Of a DNA stretch of 64,000 nucleotides, positions 38,710 through 47,458 are shown piece by piece. Every line of letters starts with the position of its first letter. Position 1 is the first letter of the stretch. The notes below the pieces were generated by a model. The model did no database searches, was not told the origin of the DNA, and saw only the letters and a list, made by a program, of their open reading frames with translations. The position numbers and the translations under genes are program-made. The DNA lies in NCBI GenBank assembly GCA_029776225.1, contig JAKOTR010000053.1, positions 558,001 to 622,000 of the forward strand. Direction: 5' to 3'. Origin of the DNA: Acidobacteriota bacterium (lineage in GTDB: Bacteria > Acidobacteriota > Terriglobia > Bryobacterales > Bryobacteraceae).

Positions 38710-40040
38710 CGGTACTTCTGCGCAGTGATCCGCATCGCCTCAAACATGGAGTTGAGGTAGATGGCCTGCTGCTCGAGCGTCGCGATCAGCGCATCGGCCG
38801 CCGCCATTTGCTCGGTGAGCGCCCGGCGTAGGTTTTCGATCCGATCCTCCGTTTCCGATATGTGCTTGCCTTCGGCGACGATGCTGGCGTTGATGGAGTT
38901 CGCGGCGGTCGTGAGAATGCCGTTGGTGTCGTTCTCCAGACTATCCATAATTCCGGTGGCGGCATTGAGGAAACCTCCTTCGCCGGCCTTTCCGAGAAAC
39001 GCAATCAGTTCGTCGTAATTCTCGGCGGCTTTCTGGAACGCCGACACGTCGAATGACAATCTGCCCTCCTGGTCGAATGCCAGCCCCAGATCCGTCATCG
39101 AACTGAATTTGCCCGTGCCGCCTGTGTACTGGATGATCGACCGGAGCGAGTCCCAAACCGTGAGAATCAGTCCCTGGCCCGCCAGCGCGCCGGCGTTCGG
39201 CCCGCGGTGCTTTTCGAGTTCGTCCACCGCGGCGTTATAGGAATTGACAAGCGAAGAGATCGCGTTCTGGATGGCCGTTGTCGAACGGCTCACGGTCACC
39301 GTGGCGGTGCCTTCCGAAAGCAGGGTGGCCGTAAGACCCGGCGCCAGCGTGATGGTGCGTGAATCGCTCGGCAGCGCATCCACGCCGTTGACCTTGTAAG
39401 TTGCGTAAAACCCGTTCGGGGGATCGTCCGGGAACAGGTCCGTGGTCCCGTCGTTCAACTGCATGGCTACGGGGCCCAGCTTCGTGCTCTGCAGCGCCAG
39501 CCGGTAGTCGGGCTCGGTCCCCGACCCTATGTTGACGACGGTGGCCTGTATGTCGAGCCCCGCGCTGTTGATGGCCGCCGCCAGGCCGTTCAACGTGTTC
39601 GAAGCGGGTCTGATTTCAACGCCGTTCAGAGTGTAGACGGGATTCGGGTTCGCGCTGATGGTCTGCGTGGAGGGATCGGTGGCCCGCTCCAGCCCGTCCT
39701 TGCTCATGACGGTGCTGTACGCGCCCAGGCTCGTCACTTCGATCGTATAGGTTCCGCTGAAAGCCCCCGTTCCCACGGTGGCGTTCAGCACCGCACCGTT
39801 GGAAATCGATGTCGAGAAAGAACTGAGGCCAGCGGCATTGTTCAAGCTCGAAATCGCGTTCTGCACGGCCATAACCTTCGCGTTCAAGGAGCCGATGGCG
39901 CTCGATTCCGCTTCGAGCCTCTGCTTCGCCAACTGCATCTGCATCAGAGGAAGGGACGCAATGGCGACCGCCCGTTCGATAATCGCCGTGAAGTCCGACG
40001 AGTACCGGCTGGTCCCCGAAAAAAGTGTGCTTCCGCTCAT
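38706..40040 (-). CDS. fliD: flagellar hook-associated protein 2 (filament cap)
   Basis: The filament cap that folds arriving flagellin. This 444-residue protein has the paired N- and C-terminal helical D0/D1 regions typical of FliD: an N-terminal block (FTAIIERAVAIASLPLMQMQLAKQR) and a C-terminal coiled coil (RIENLRRALTEQMAAADALIATLEQQ). The middle is threonine/serine-rich and beta-structured. It is transcribed after fliC, separated by 107 bases with a strong hairpin. No clear ribosome binding site is seen. Confidence 0.93.
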   Translation of the reverse strand: MSGSTLFSGTSRYSSDFTAIIERAVAIASLPLMQMQLAKQRLEAESSAIGSLNAKVMAVQNAISSLNNAAGLSSFSTSISNGAVLNATVGTGAFSGTYTIEVTSLGAYSTVMSKDGLERATDPSTQTISANPNPVYTLNGVEIRPASNTLNGLAAAINSAGLDIQATVVNIGSGTEPDYRLALQSTKLGPVAMQLNDGTTDLFPDDPPNGFYATYKVNGVDALPSDSRTITLAPGLTATLLSEGTATVTVSRSTTAIQNAISSLVNSYNAAVDELEKHRGPNAGALAGQGLILTVWDSLRSIIQYTGGTGKFSSMTDLGLAFDQEGRLSFDVSAFQKAAENYDELIAFLGKAGEGGFLNAATGIMDSLENDTNGILTTAANSINASIVAEGKHISETEDRIENLRRALTEQMAAADALIATLEQQAIYLNSMFEAMRITAQKYR

Positions 40041-40079
40041 GTTCTTGACTGCGTTCCCGCTTTCCCTGTTAAACGCTTA

Positions 40080-40113
40080 CGGCCGGCAGGCGCCCGGAGA
40101 CGCCTGCCGGCCG
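40080..40113 (-). terminator. hairpin between fliC and fliD
   Basis: A 13-bp perfect stem (CGGCCGGCAGGCG / CGCCTGCCGGCCG) with an 8-base loop. On the minus strand it begins 35 bases past the fliC stop and is followed by TAAGCGTTTAAC. It probably ends or stabilises the abundant flagellin message and lowers read-through into fliD. Confidence 0.6.
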
Positions 40114-40147
40114 GTTGCCCGCAGCGCTTACGCTACGGAGAATCGGT

Positions 40148-41647
40148 TTAGCGCCTGAGAAGGCTTAACACCCCCTGCGGAGCCTCGTTGGCCTGGGCCA
40201 AGGCCGCCACCGAGGCCTGCTGCATCACCAGTGCCCTGGTGAGGTTCGCCGCTTCAGACGCAATGTCGGCATCGCGGATGCGCGATTCGGCGGCCGAGAA
40301 GTTGCTGATCTGCGACTGGGCCAGATTGATCGCGTACTGCAACTTGTTCTGGCCGGTTCCGACCCTGCCCTGCACCAGGCCGAGAGTAGCGACGGCGTTG
40401 GTCAGAGCTGTGATCGCCGCCATGGCGTTTCCGATTGGGCTCGCTCCGGCATCCGGATCGGAGACCTCAACCGACTGCAACCCGCTGGCAGCAACCAGAC
40501 CGGTGCCGGCAACGGCGCTGTACGAGCTCACAGAGAATTCGTTCGAGCTCTGGATCGTGATTGTGTTCGCCCCCGTGTACGATGCCAGGGCATAGATGCC
40601 CAGCGAAGCGGTCGCAGCATTGATCGCCGCGATTGCGGAGTCGATGTCAGCGCCCGTGACGTCGTCCAGAACGACCGTGACCGAACCGCTCGCGTTCTGG
40701 AAGGTCAAGGTTTCGGCTGCGGACGCGGCAGTAATCGCAGTGAACGCCGCGGCCGCTACACGGTAGACGCCCGCGTTGTCTGTCGTAGCGGCATCGGTTC
40801 CCCTGATGCCGGTGCCCGCCGTCGGGGCGGCTATACTCACCGAGAACGCCCGCGTTCCGCCGAAGGCCAAATGGCCGTTGTTGTCCGTCACCGCGGTGAT
40901 GCCGTAGGTGCCCAAAGCCGTGTTGAGCTGTTTAAGCACTTCCGCCCCGGAGATTCCCGAAGCACCGCCAGTGACCGTGACCGCCACCGAGGTGGTTGCC
41001 TGCGCAACCGGATCGTACAGCGCGAACGTGAAGACCTGGTTTCCGTTCGCCAGAAATACGTTAGCGCTGTTGTTCAGATCGACGTTGCCTACCGTCGTGC
41101 CTCCGCCCGCGATGGTCGTTCCGGCGATCCCCAGGCCTGCCGAATCCACGCGGTTCGCGGCTCCGCTCAGGTCAATTTGCACCTTCGCGTTTTCCGTCGA
41201 GCTGCCCCCGCCGATGTATACCTCGATCAGCGCGTTGTTCGCCCCGCCGGCGACCAGACCGATGTTAGCCGCCTGCCGGTCGATTTCTTTCAGCAGCGCC
41301 TGGTACTCATCGTTCAGAGTGTCGCGGCTGCCGCTGAAAGTCGAAGAGGCGGACTGCGTGGCCAGCGTCTTCAGCCGGTCGATGATTTTCGAAATGTTGG
41401 TCAACCCGCCATCGACGATTTGCAGCACACTGATGCCGTCGTTGGCGTTCCGCACGCCCTGCGTCAACTCGGCGATGTCGCTGCGGTACTTGTTGGCCAC
41501 CGCCAAACCAGCCGCGTCATCGCCCGACGCGTTGATGCGGTAGCCGGACGTCACCCGGGTGATGGTCCTGTGTTGAAAATCGTTGTTCACTCGAAGGTTT
41601 TCTTGCGCAACCATCGAGGTTACGTTGGTAACGATTGAATACGACAT
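40148..41647 (-). CDS. fliC: flagellin
   Basis: The filament subunit, 499 residues. The conserved ends are clear: SIVTNVTSMVAQENLRVNN and TRVTSGYRINASGDDAAGLA at the N-terminus, and RIRDADIASEAANLTRALV with VLSLLRR at the C-terminus. The middle (~150-390) is a serine/threonine/alanine-rich variable region, a likely glycosylation surface. The start follows the methyltransferase stop by four bases. A sigma-28-like promoter and two GGA sites lie just upstream. It is the last-but-two gene of the fliW-csrA-glycosyltransferase cluster and is probably the substrate of the glycosyltransferases. Confidence 0.97.
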   Translation of the reverse strand: MSYSIVTNVTSMVAQENLRVNNDFQHRTITRVTSGYRINASGDDAAGLAVANKYRSDIAELTQGVRNANDGISVLQIVDGGLTNISKIIDRLKTLATQSASSTFSGSRDTLNDEYQALLKEIDRQAANIGLVAGGANNALIEVYIGGGSSTENAKVQIDLSGAANRVDSAGLGIAGTTIAGGGTTVGNVDLNNSANVFLANGNQVFTFALYDPVAQATTSVAVTVTGGASGISGAEVLKQLNTALGTYGITAVTDNNGHLAFGGTRAFSVSIAAPTAGTGIRGTDAATTDNAGVYRVAAAAFTAITAASAAETLTFQNASGSVTVVLDDVTGADIDSAIAAINAATASLGIYALASYTGANTITIQSSNEFSVSSYSAVAGTGLVAASGLQSVEVSDPDAGASPIGNAMAAITALTNAVATLGLVQGRVGTGQNKLQYAINLAQSQISNFSAAESRIRDADIASEAANLTRALVMQQASVAALAQANEAPQGVLSLLRR

Positions 41648-41651
41648 GGGT

Positions 41652-42527
41652 TCACATCCTGTTTATTGAGTTGTCCCGGCATCCTGCCGGCCTATCCTCC
41701 GTATCGGCGGCTTCGGCTGCGGCTTGAATTCTTTTCTGTGCACCCCCGCCGGCTTCGCCAACGCTCTTCGTCTTCACGCCCCGTGCGAAACCGCGGCAGA
41801 AAGCCAGGTGCCCCGGGTTGTCCGTCAGCTTCCAGGCTTCCACGGCATCGAAGCCCGCGGCGCGCACCATGTGCGCCAGGCAATGCAGGGTGGGCACCCA
41901 CCAGTTCGTCGGATTGCCTCCGTACTGGTTGTCGGGATAGAACTCCGCCACCATCTGTCCTCCTGCGTAGCCCCGGCCCAGGCCGCCGCGGTAGGGACTG
42001 TAATCGTCCAAAATGGCCGATTCCACGTAGATCTCGCCGTCGCAGACCGCGCTCAACCGGTCGAGCGCCAGCAGCGGATATCGCAAGTGGTACAGCGTGC
42101 CGAAACAGAACACCACGTCGAAACGGCCCGCGTTCTCCTCGGCAATGTCATAGACGGACATCTCCCGCCGCTGGCAGCGCTCCTCGCTGTAGCCCAGGGC
42201 CGCGCGGCAGAAATCGAATGTTTCCCAGGCGCGGCGGTCGCTCTGCTTTAGCGTGCCGAGGTAATCCGAAAAATCGTCCACCGCCAGCACGCGCGCCGCT
42301 CCGCGCCGGAGCGCCTCGAAGCTCCAGTAGCCGTCCCAGGCGCCCACATCGAGCACGGTCTTCCCGCTGAGGTCCGCCGGGATGCGGTAAGCGTCGCGAT
42401 TGATCGGCGCCCAGCCCGGCGTTACGACTCCGCCCGGCAGCTCGATCCGGTGATACCAGTAAGGGAATCGCGCGACGCCTTCCTTCAATGCCGCAATATC
42501 AGGTTCGCGAACAGACAAGTCCGCCAC
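41652..42527 (-). CDS. SAM methyltransferase, CmoB/DUF1698-like
   Basis: About 291 residues. The fold follows CmoB-like enzymes: FPYWYHRIELPGGVVTPGW, SAM motif VLDVGAWDGYWSFEAL, and FCFGTLYHLRYPLLALDRLS. I start it at GTG 42527, which has GGAGG nine bases upstream; this still overlaps the preceding TPR gene by 29 bases. CmoB itself modifies wobble uridine in tRNA. In this setting, wedged between flagellar glycosyltransferase genes and fliC, methylation of the flagellin glycan or protein is an equally good guess. Its 3' end contains the candidate fliC promoter. Confidence 0.83.
   Translation of the reverse strand: MADLSVREPDIAALKEGVARFPYWYHRIELPGGVVTPGWAPINRDAYRIPADLSGKTVLDVGAWDGYWSFEALRRGAARVLAVDDFSDYLGTLKQSDRRAWETFDFCRAALGYSEERCQRREMSVYDIAEENAGRFDVVFCFGTLYHLRYPLLALDRLSAVCDGEIYVESAILDDYSPYRGGLGRGYAGGQMVAEFYPDNQYGGNPTNWWVPTLHCLAHMVRAAGFDAVEAWKLTDNPGHLAFCRGFARGVKTKSVGEAGGGAQKRIQAAAEAADTEDRPAGCRDNSINRM
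41654..41690 (-). promoter_or_regulatory. two GGA sites in the fliC leader (candidate CsrA targets)
   Basis: Site 1 (41676-41690) is CCGGC-AGGAT-GCCGG, a 5-bp perfect stem that displays GGA in a 5-base loop. Site 2 (41654-41662) is ACAGGATGT, which overlaps the probable ribosome binding site seven bases from the fliC start and keeps the GGAUGU half of the CsrA consensus. The GGA cores are 25 bases apart, within the range CsrA dimers bridge. CsrA binding here would block translation. fliW and csrA are at the other end of the same cluster. Confidence 0.6.
41701..41727 (-). promoter_or_regulatory. sigma-28 (FliA)-like promoter for fliC
   Basis: TCAAG (41727-41723), then 14 bases, then GCCGATAC (41708-41701) on the minus strand. 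The flagellar sigma-28 consensus is TAAAG or TCAAG, 14 bases, GCCGATAA, so this differs at the last base and fits the spacing. A start about seven bases past GCCGATAC would give a leader of about 48 bases before fliC. The promoter lies in the 3' end of the methyltransferase gene, so fliC could be transcribed independently of the upstream genes. Confidence 0.6.
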
Positions 42528-45009
42528 TTGGCCTTTCCTCCGGTTGTTTGCTTCCCAGCCACTCGCGCCACATGCGGCGGTAGGCATTTTCTACACGCCG
42601 GGCGAACAAGGGGCCGTCGGTTAACGCTGAGTTCGCGAGCCGGTTGCGAAGCCCGGCGCGCAGACTTTCGAGCAGGTCCGGCCGGGACGCCTTCGCCGCA
42701 GCCAGTTCCACGTACTCTTCCAGCGACGCCGCGACCCAGTCCCCAAGCCCCGCGTTCTCGAGCAGACTCACGCCCACGCGGGAGGCGTGCGTCGCGCCGG
42801 CCAGCGTCACCACCGGCACGCCCATCCACAAAGCCTCGCAAGTCGTAGTGGTGCCGTGATACGGGAACGTGTCGAGCGCAATATCGATGCGGTGATACGT
42901 CCTCAGATGCTGCTCCGGACTAACCGGACCGAGCAGCTCGATGCGCGCCGGATCCGCGCCGCACGCGCGGAAGCGCTCCCATACCAGGCGGCGCGTCGAT
43001 TCATCCACCAGCGGGGCGGACTTGAGCACGAGCCGGGCGCCGGGCACCGCGGCCAGCAGCGCCGACCACGCTTCGATCATCCTGGGCGTCACCTTGGCCA
43101 GAATGTTGAAGCAGCCGAATGTGATGTGGCCGTTGGCGCGCGCGGGGAGATCCGAAACCGGCGGAGCGCCGGCCGGCGGTTTGTAACACAGGAACGCCCC
43201 GGGTAATCGCACGAGCCGTTCCGTGTAGAGATGGTCGGTGAGCCCCGGAGGGTCGGCGAGCGCGTCCGTTATGCGGTAATCGACCGCCGCCAAACCCGTG
43301 GTCGCCGGATACCCGCACCAGGTGACCTGCACCGGCGCGGGCTTGCGCGCAAAAACGAGCAGCCGGCTTCCCGCGGTGTGCCCGGCCAGGTCCACCAGGA
43401 TATCGATCTCATCCTCGCGGATCACTTCGGCCGCCCTCGCGTCGGGCATACCTCGGATGTCGCGCCAGTGGTCGGCCAGAACCCGGAAGCGCTCCGTTAC
43501 GGCATCCGGACGCGCGACGTTGGAATAGCAGAAAACTTCCACCGCGCTGCGGTTGTGCGCCGCCAGAAGGGGCTCGGCGAAATACGCCACCGAATGGGTG
43601 CGGAAATCCGGGGACACGTAGCCCACACGCAGGCGGCGCTCCGGATCCCGGTCGTTCCGGTGCTCGGGCGCGCCCTCCGCAAGCTTCCGGTGCCGCTCCC
43701 CCCAGCGGCGATGTTCCTCGAAAACCACCTCCGGCGGACACAGATCGTCGTAATGCAGATAAAAGAAAAAATTCGAAAACGGGCTGGAGCTTTTCGGGTC
43801 CAGTTCGAGTGCCTTGCGGCTCTCCGCCAGCGCCTCTTTGAGCCGCCCCTGGTCTCTGAGGGTTCCGGCCAGATTGACGTAAGGTTCGGGCAAATCCGGC
43901 CGCAGGCGGATCGCCTCGCGGAAACAGGCCTGCGCCTCCTCGATACGCCCCTCGCCGCGCAGCAGGTCTCCCAAATTGTTGTGCGCTTCGGCCGATTCCG
44001 GCCTGAGCTGCACGGCGCGCCGGCCAGCCTCCACCGCCTCTTCGCGCAGGCCGAACTCTTTCAGCAAGGCGCTGAGGTTCAGCCAGGCTTCAAAGTAATT
44101 GGGGTCGGCCGTCAGCGCCCGCTCGTAGCACTCCCGCGCCCTGGCCCCCCTCCCTAGCGCGTTCCCCAAATTGTTCAGCGCCTCGGGTGAATCCGGCCGG
44201 AGCCGCACGGCTTGCTCACAGCAGGCAAGCGCCTCTTCGGTCCGCTCTTTCTTCAGCAGAATCGCCCCGAGATTGCAGTACGCCTCCCCGAAATCGGGCT
44301 TGAGCCGCAGCGCTTCCCGGCACGCCGCTTCCGCTTCATCCAGCCGGCCCAGGCAGAGCAGCGCCGCCCCCAGGTTCGCGTGCGCCGCGGCGGATTCCGG
44401 AGAAATCGCGACCGCGCGCCGGCAGGAATGAAGGGCTTCCTCGAAACGGCCCAACCGCTTCAGCGCCCCGCCCAGGTTGACATTCGCTTCGAGGTGATCC
44501 GGGTTGCGGCGCAAGACCTCCTCAAACGCCCGCACCGCCTCGGGCAGTTCTCCGGAAGCCAGCAGCGCGCAACCCAGCCGGTACTGCGCCTCGATGAATC
44601 CGGGCTTGAGCCGCACAGCTTCGCGGAGCGACCGTATGGCCTCCGGGTAGCGCCGCTCCCGTTCGAGCGCGCGGCCCAGGTTGGCATGCGCCTCCGCATA
44701 GCCGGGCGACAACCGCACCGCCTCGCGGAAACGCGCTATGGCCTCCTCGCGCCGCCCCGCCGACTCCAGCACCAGCCCCAAATTGTTGTGAAACGGAGCG
44801 ATGCCCGGGGCGAGCGCCACGGCTTTGCGGATCCGCTCTGCCGCACCCTTGGTATCCCCCCGCTGCCACAGCACCATCCCGAGCAGGTGGTGCGCGTCGG
44901 CGCAGCGCGGGTCGCGGGAGAGGATTTTTCGATACCCCGCCTCGGCCGCGTCGAGCCGCCCGGCCCGATGGTGCTCAAACGCCGCCGCCAGGGCCGCTGC
45001 TTCAGACAC
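42499..45009 (-). CDS. TPR protein with GT41 (SPINDLY/OGT-type) glycosyltransferase domain, copy A
   Basis: An 836-residue protein. Residues ~1-430 are about a dozen tetratricopeptide repeats. Residues ~455-815 are a GT41 O-GlcNAc transferase-like domain. The catalytic histidine region is VGYVSPDFRTHSVAYF, the UDP-binding lysine region FGCFNILAKVTPRMIEAW, and the conserved DTFPYHGTTTTCEALWMGVP loop is present. GT41 enzymes put N-acetylglucosamine (or fucose) on serine/threonine of proteins held by the TPR superhelix. GTG start with GGAGGAG upstream, overlapping the previous gene. Flagellin is the likely substrate from location. Confidence 0.93.
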   Translation of the reverse strand: MSEAAALAAAFEHHRAGRLDAAEAGYRKILSRDPRCADAHHLLGMVLWQRGDTKGAAERIRKAVALAPGIAPFHNNLGLVLESAGRREEAIARFREAVRLSPGYAEAHANLGRALERERRYPEAIRSLREAVRLKPGFIEAQYRLGCALLASGELPEAVRAFEEVLRRNPDHLEANVNLGGALKRLGRFEEALHSCRRAVAISPESAAAHANLGAALLCLGRLDEAEAACREALRLKPDFGEAYCNLGAILLKKERTEEALACCEQAVRLRPDSPEALNNLGNALGRGARARECYERALTADPNYFEAWLNLSALLKEFGLREEAVEAGRRAVQLRPESAEAHNNLGDLLRGEGRIEEAQACFREAIRLRPDLPEPYVNLAGTLRDQGRLKEALAESRKALELDPKSSSPFSNFFFYLHYDDLCPPEVVFEEHRRWGERHRKLAEGAPEHRNDRDPERRLRVGYVSPDFRTHSVAYFAEPLLAAHNRSAVEVFCYSNVARPDAVTERFRVLADHWRDIRGMPDARAAEVIREDEIDILVDLAGHTAGSRLLVFARKPAPVQVTWCGYPATTGLAAVDYRITDALADPPGLTDHLYTERLVRLPGAFLCYKPPAGAPPVSDLPARANGHITFGCFNILAKVTPRMIEAWSALLAAVPGARLVLKSAPLVDESTRRLVWERFRACGADPARIELLGPVSPEQHLRTYHRIDIALDTFPYHGTTTTCEALWMGVPVVTLAGATHASRVGVSLLENAGLGDWVAASLEEYVELAAAKASRPDLLESLRAGLRNRLANSALTDGPLFARRVENAYRRMWREWLGSKQPEERPSGGLVCSRT

Positions 45010-47458
45010 TCCGCTCCTCCCACATCCGCCGGTAGGCGGCTTCCAGATCGCGCGTGAATCCCGCCGCATCGGTCAGCGGCGAAGCGGCCATTCGGCCGCG
45101 CAACCCCGCTCGTATCTCCTTCAGCTTCGAAATATTTCCCGCCAGAGCTGCCGCACGCTCTACGTAGGCCGCCTCATTGCCCGCCGCCAACTCCCCCAGT
45201 CCGACCTGCTCCAGCAGGCTCACGCCCACCCGCGAAACATGGGTCGCCCCGGCGAGCACCACCACCGGAACCCCCATCCAGAGCGCCTCGCAGGTTGTCG
45301 TGGTGCCGTGATACGGGAAGGTGTCCAGGGCGATATCGACGCGGCTGTAGAACGCCAGATGTCGGGCATGGGAAGACGTCGTGCCCACAATTTCGATCCG
45401 CGCCTCCTCGATCCCCTGCCCGGCAAACATTTCCAACAAGCGCCGGCGCGTTTCTTCGTCCGCCAGCGCGCGCGACTTCAGCAACAACCGCGACCCGGGA
45501 ACCCGGCGAAGAATGGCGGCCCACGCAGCCACCACCGCCGGCCGTACTTTCGGCAGCGCATTGAACAACCCGAAGGTGATGTGCCCGGTCTCCAGAACAG
45601 GCGGCGGCCCCGGTTCCGGGGCGTTCGCCGGAGGCTGGTAGCACAAAAACCCGCGCGGCAAGCGCACCAGTGTTTCTGTGTGCAGGTGCTCCGTGGTCCC
45701 CGGCGGGTCGCACCAGGCGTCCGTCAGGCGGTAATCGATGGCTTCGAGTCCCGTAGTGTTCGGATAGCCGATCCAGGTGACGGCCACCGGCGCGGGCCGC
45801 CGCGCGAACATCGGCAGCCGGTTGCCCGACGTGTGCCCCGCCAGATCCACCAGGATGTCGATCTGTGCGCGGCGCACGAGCTCGGCAGCCTCGTCGTCTG
45901 TGAGCCCCCGTATGTCGTGCCAGCGGCAAGCCAGCGCCTGAAAGCGGGGCGTGGCCGCATCCGGCCGGCCGGAGGAAAACAGGTGGATCTCAAACGCCTC
46001 CCGGTCGTGCGCCCGCAGCACCGGCTCGATGAACCAGGCGCAGGAATGCTTGCGGAAGTCCGGCGAAACATAACCGATGCGACGAAGCGCGCGCCCGCCC
46101 GTGCCCGGCCGCGGCGCCGGCCGCCCGTGGATTGCCGCCCACGCCCGGTGCTCCTCGAAAATCTCGGCCGGTGTCCAGCGTGCGTCGTAATTCAGGCAGT
46201 AAAGCAGGTTCGAGTGCGCGGGAGCGAAATCCGGCCGCAGCGCCAGCGCCTGCCGGAACGCCTGAACCGCCTCTTCCACCCGCCCCTGCTGGTACAGCGC
46301 CGCCCCCAGGTTGCTGAATGCCGGGAAAAACTTTGGATCGGCCGCGGCGGCCTCTCGTGCCGCCTGAACAGCCTGTTCGAGGCGGTTTGTCTCGATTAGC
46401 GCGCTTGCCAGATTGCTCAGCGCCTCGGGCCAACCTGGTTTGAGCGCCAGCGCCAGGCGGTAGCTCGCGATGGCGTCTCCCGTCCAGCCCGCGCGCACCA
46501 GAGCGTGGCCCAGCGTGTTATGCGCTTCCGCGTAGCGGGGGTGAATCCGCAGCGCCTCCTTCGCGCACGCGATCGCTTCCTCCAGGCGGTTCCGTGACAG
46601 ATAGCATGTGGCCAGGTTGTGATGCGCCTCGGCGTATTCCGGGCGCCTCTTCAGCGCCTCGCGGTAAGATGCGATGGCCTCGGCGAAACGCCCCTGCATC
46701 TGAAGGGCGATACCCAGAAAGTTCGCCGCCTCTGCATCGTCGGGCTGGCGACCGAGGTTTTTCCGGCACAGCGCCTCCGCCTCCGCGAACCGCTCCTGGC
46801 GGATGATCGTGACGATCAGCGCGCGGCGTATATCCGGAAGCTCCGGCCTTAGTCGAAGCGCCTCGCGGAATGCGCGCTCCGCTTCCGCAAACTCTCCCTG
46901 AGCAAACAGCAGCGCGCCGAGGTTTATGTGCGCATCCGCATAATCCGGGTTCAGCCGCAAAGCTTCGCGGAAGCATTCCACCGCCCGCTCCTTCCGGCCG
47001 AGCGCGCGCAGCGCCACCCCCAGGTTGTTGCGCGCTTCCGCCAGGTCCGGCCGTGCCGCGACGGCGCGCTCGTAATGCTCGACCGCTTCCTCTAAACGCC
47101 CCTTGCGCAGCAGCACGTTCCCCATGTTGAGTTCGGCCTCGGCATAGCCGGGCTGGATCCGCAGAGCGCTCTCGTAAGACCGGATCGCCTCATCCAGCCT
47201 TTCGAGCGACTCCAGCACGGCGCCCAGATTGTTGTGCAGCAGGGCGGCGTTTGGCTGCCGCTTGACGGCTTGCTTGATCAGCTCGTAGGCGCGGGGGTGA
47301 TCGCCCGCCTCCTTGGCCAGCAATCCCAGCAGGTGCAGGGCGTCGGCGTTACCCGGATCCTTCTGGAGCGCGGCGCGGTAGAGACGTTCGGCTTGCTCGC
47401 GCTCTCCGGCCCGGTGATGCTTGAGGCCGCGCTCGATAAGGTCACCGGCTCCCGGCAT
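45002..47458 (-). CDS. TPR protein with GT41 (SPINDLY/OGT-type) glycosyltransferase domain, copy B
   Basis: An 818-residue protein with about twelve TPRs (~1-420) and a GT41 domain (~450-805). Key blocks match copy A: IGYVSPDFRKHSCAWF, FGLFNALPKVRPAVVAAW and DTFPYHGTTTTCEALWMGVP. Catalytic histidine and lysine are present. It overlaps the 945-residue gene by 17 bases upstream and copy A by eight bases downstream. The two copies are similar throughout but clearly diverged, so they may modify different residues or act in sequence. Confidence 0.93.
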   Translation of the reverse strand: MPGAGDLIERGLKHHRAGEREQAERLYRAALQKDPGNADALHLLGLLAKEAGDHPRAYELIKQAVKRQPNAALLHNNLGAVLESLERLDEAIRSYESALRIQPGYAEAELNMGNVLLRKGRLEEAVEHYERAVAARPDLAEARNNLGVALRALGRKERAVECFREALRLNPDYADAHINLGALLFAQGEFAEAERAFREALRLRPELPDIRRALIVTIIRQERFAEAEALCRKNLGRQPDDAEAANFLGIALQMQGRFAEAIASYREALKRRPEYAEAHHNLATCYLSRNRLEEAIACAKEALRIHPRYAEAHNTLGHALVRAGWTGDAIASYRLALALKPGWPEALSNLASALIETNRLEQAVQAAREAAAADPKFFPAFSNLGAALYQQGRVEEAVQAFRQALALRPDFAPAHSNLLYCLNYDARWTPAEIFEEHRAWAAIHGRPAPRPGTGGRALRRIGYVSPDFRKHSCAWFIEPVLRAHDREAFEIHLFSSGRPDAATPRFQALACRWHDIRGLTDDEAAELVRRAQIDILVDLAGHTSGNRLPMFARRPAPVAVTWIGYPNTTGLEAIDYRLTDAWCDPPGTTEHLHTETLVRLPRGFLCYQPPANAPEPGPPPVLETGHITFGLFNALPKVRPAVVAAWAAILRRVPGSRLLLKSRALADEETRRRLLEMFAGQGIEEARIEIVGTTSSHARHLAFYSRVDIALDTFPYHGTTTTCEALWMGVPVVVLAGATHVSRVGVSLLEQVGLGELAAGNEAAYVERAAALAGNISKLKEIRAGLRGRMAASPLTDAAGFTRDLEAAYRRMWEERSV

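Noticed and set aside
40080-40113. fliC/fliD hairpin as another CsrA site
   Set aside because: The loop on the minus strand is TCTCCGGG and holds no GGA, so it fits a terminator or stabiliser better.
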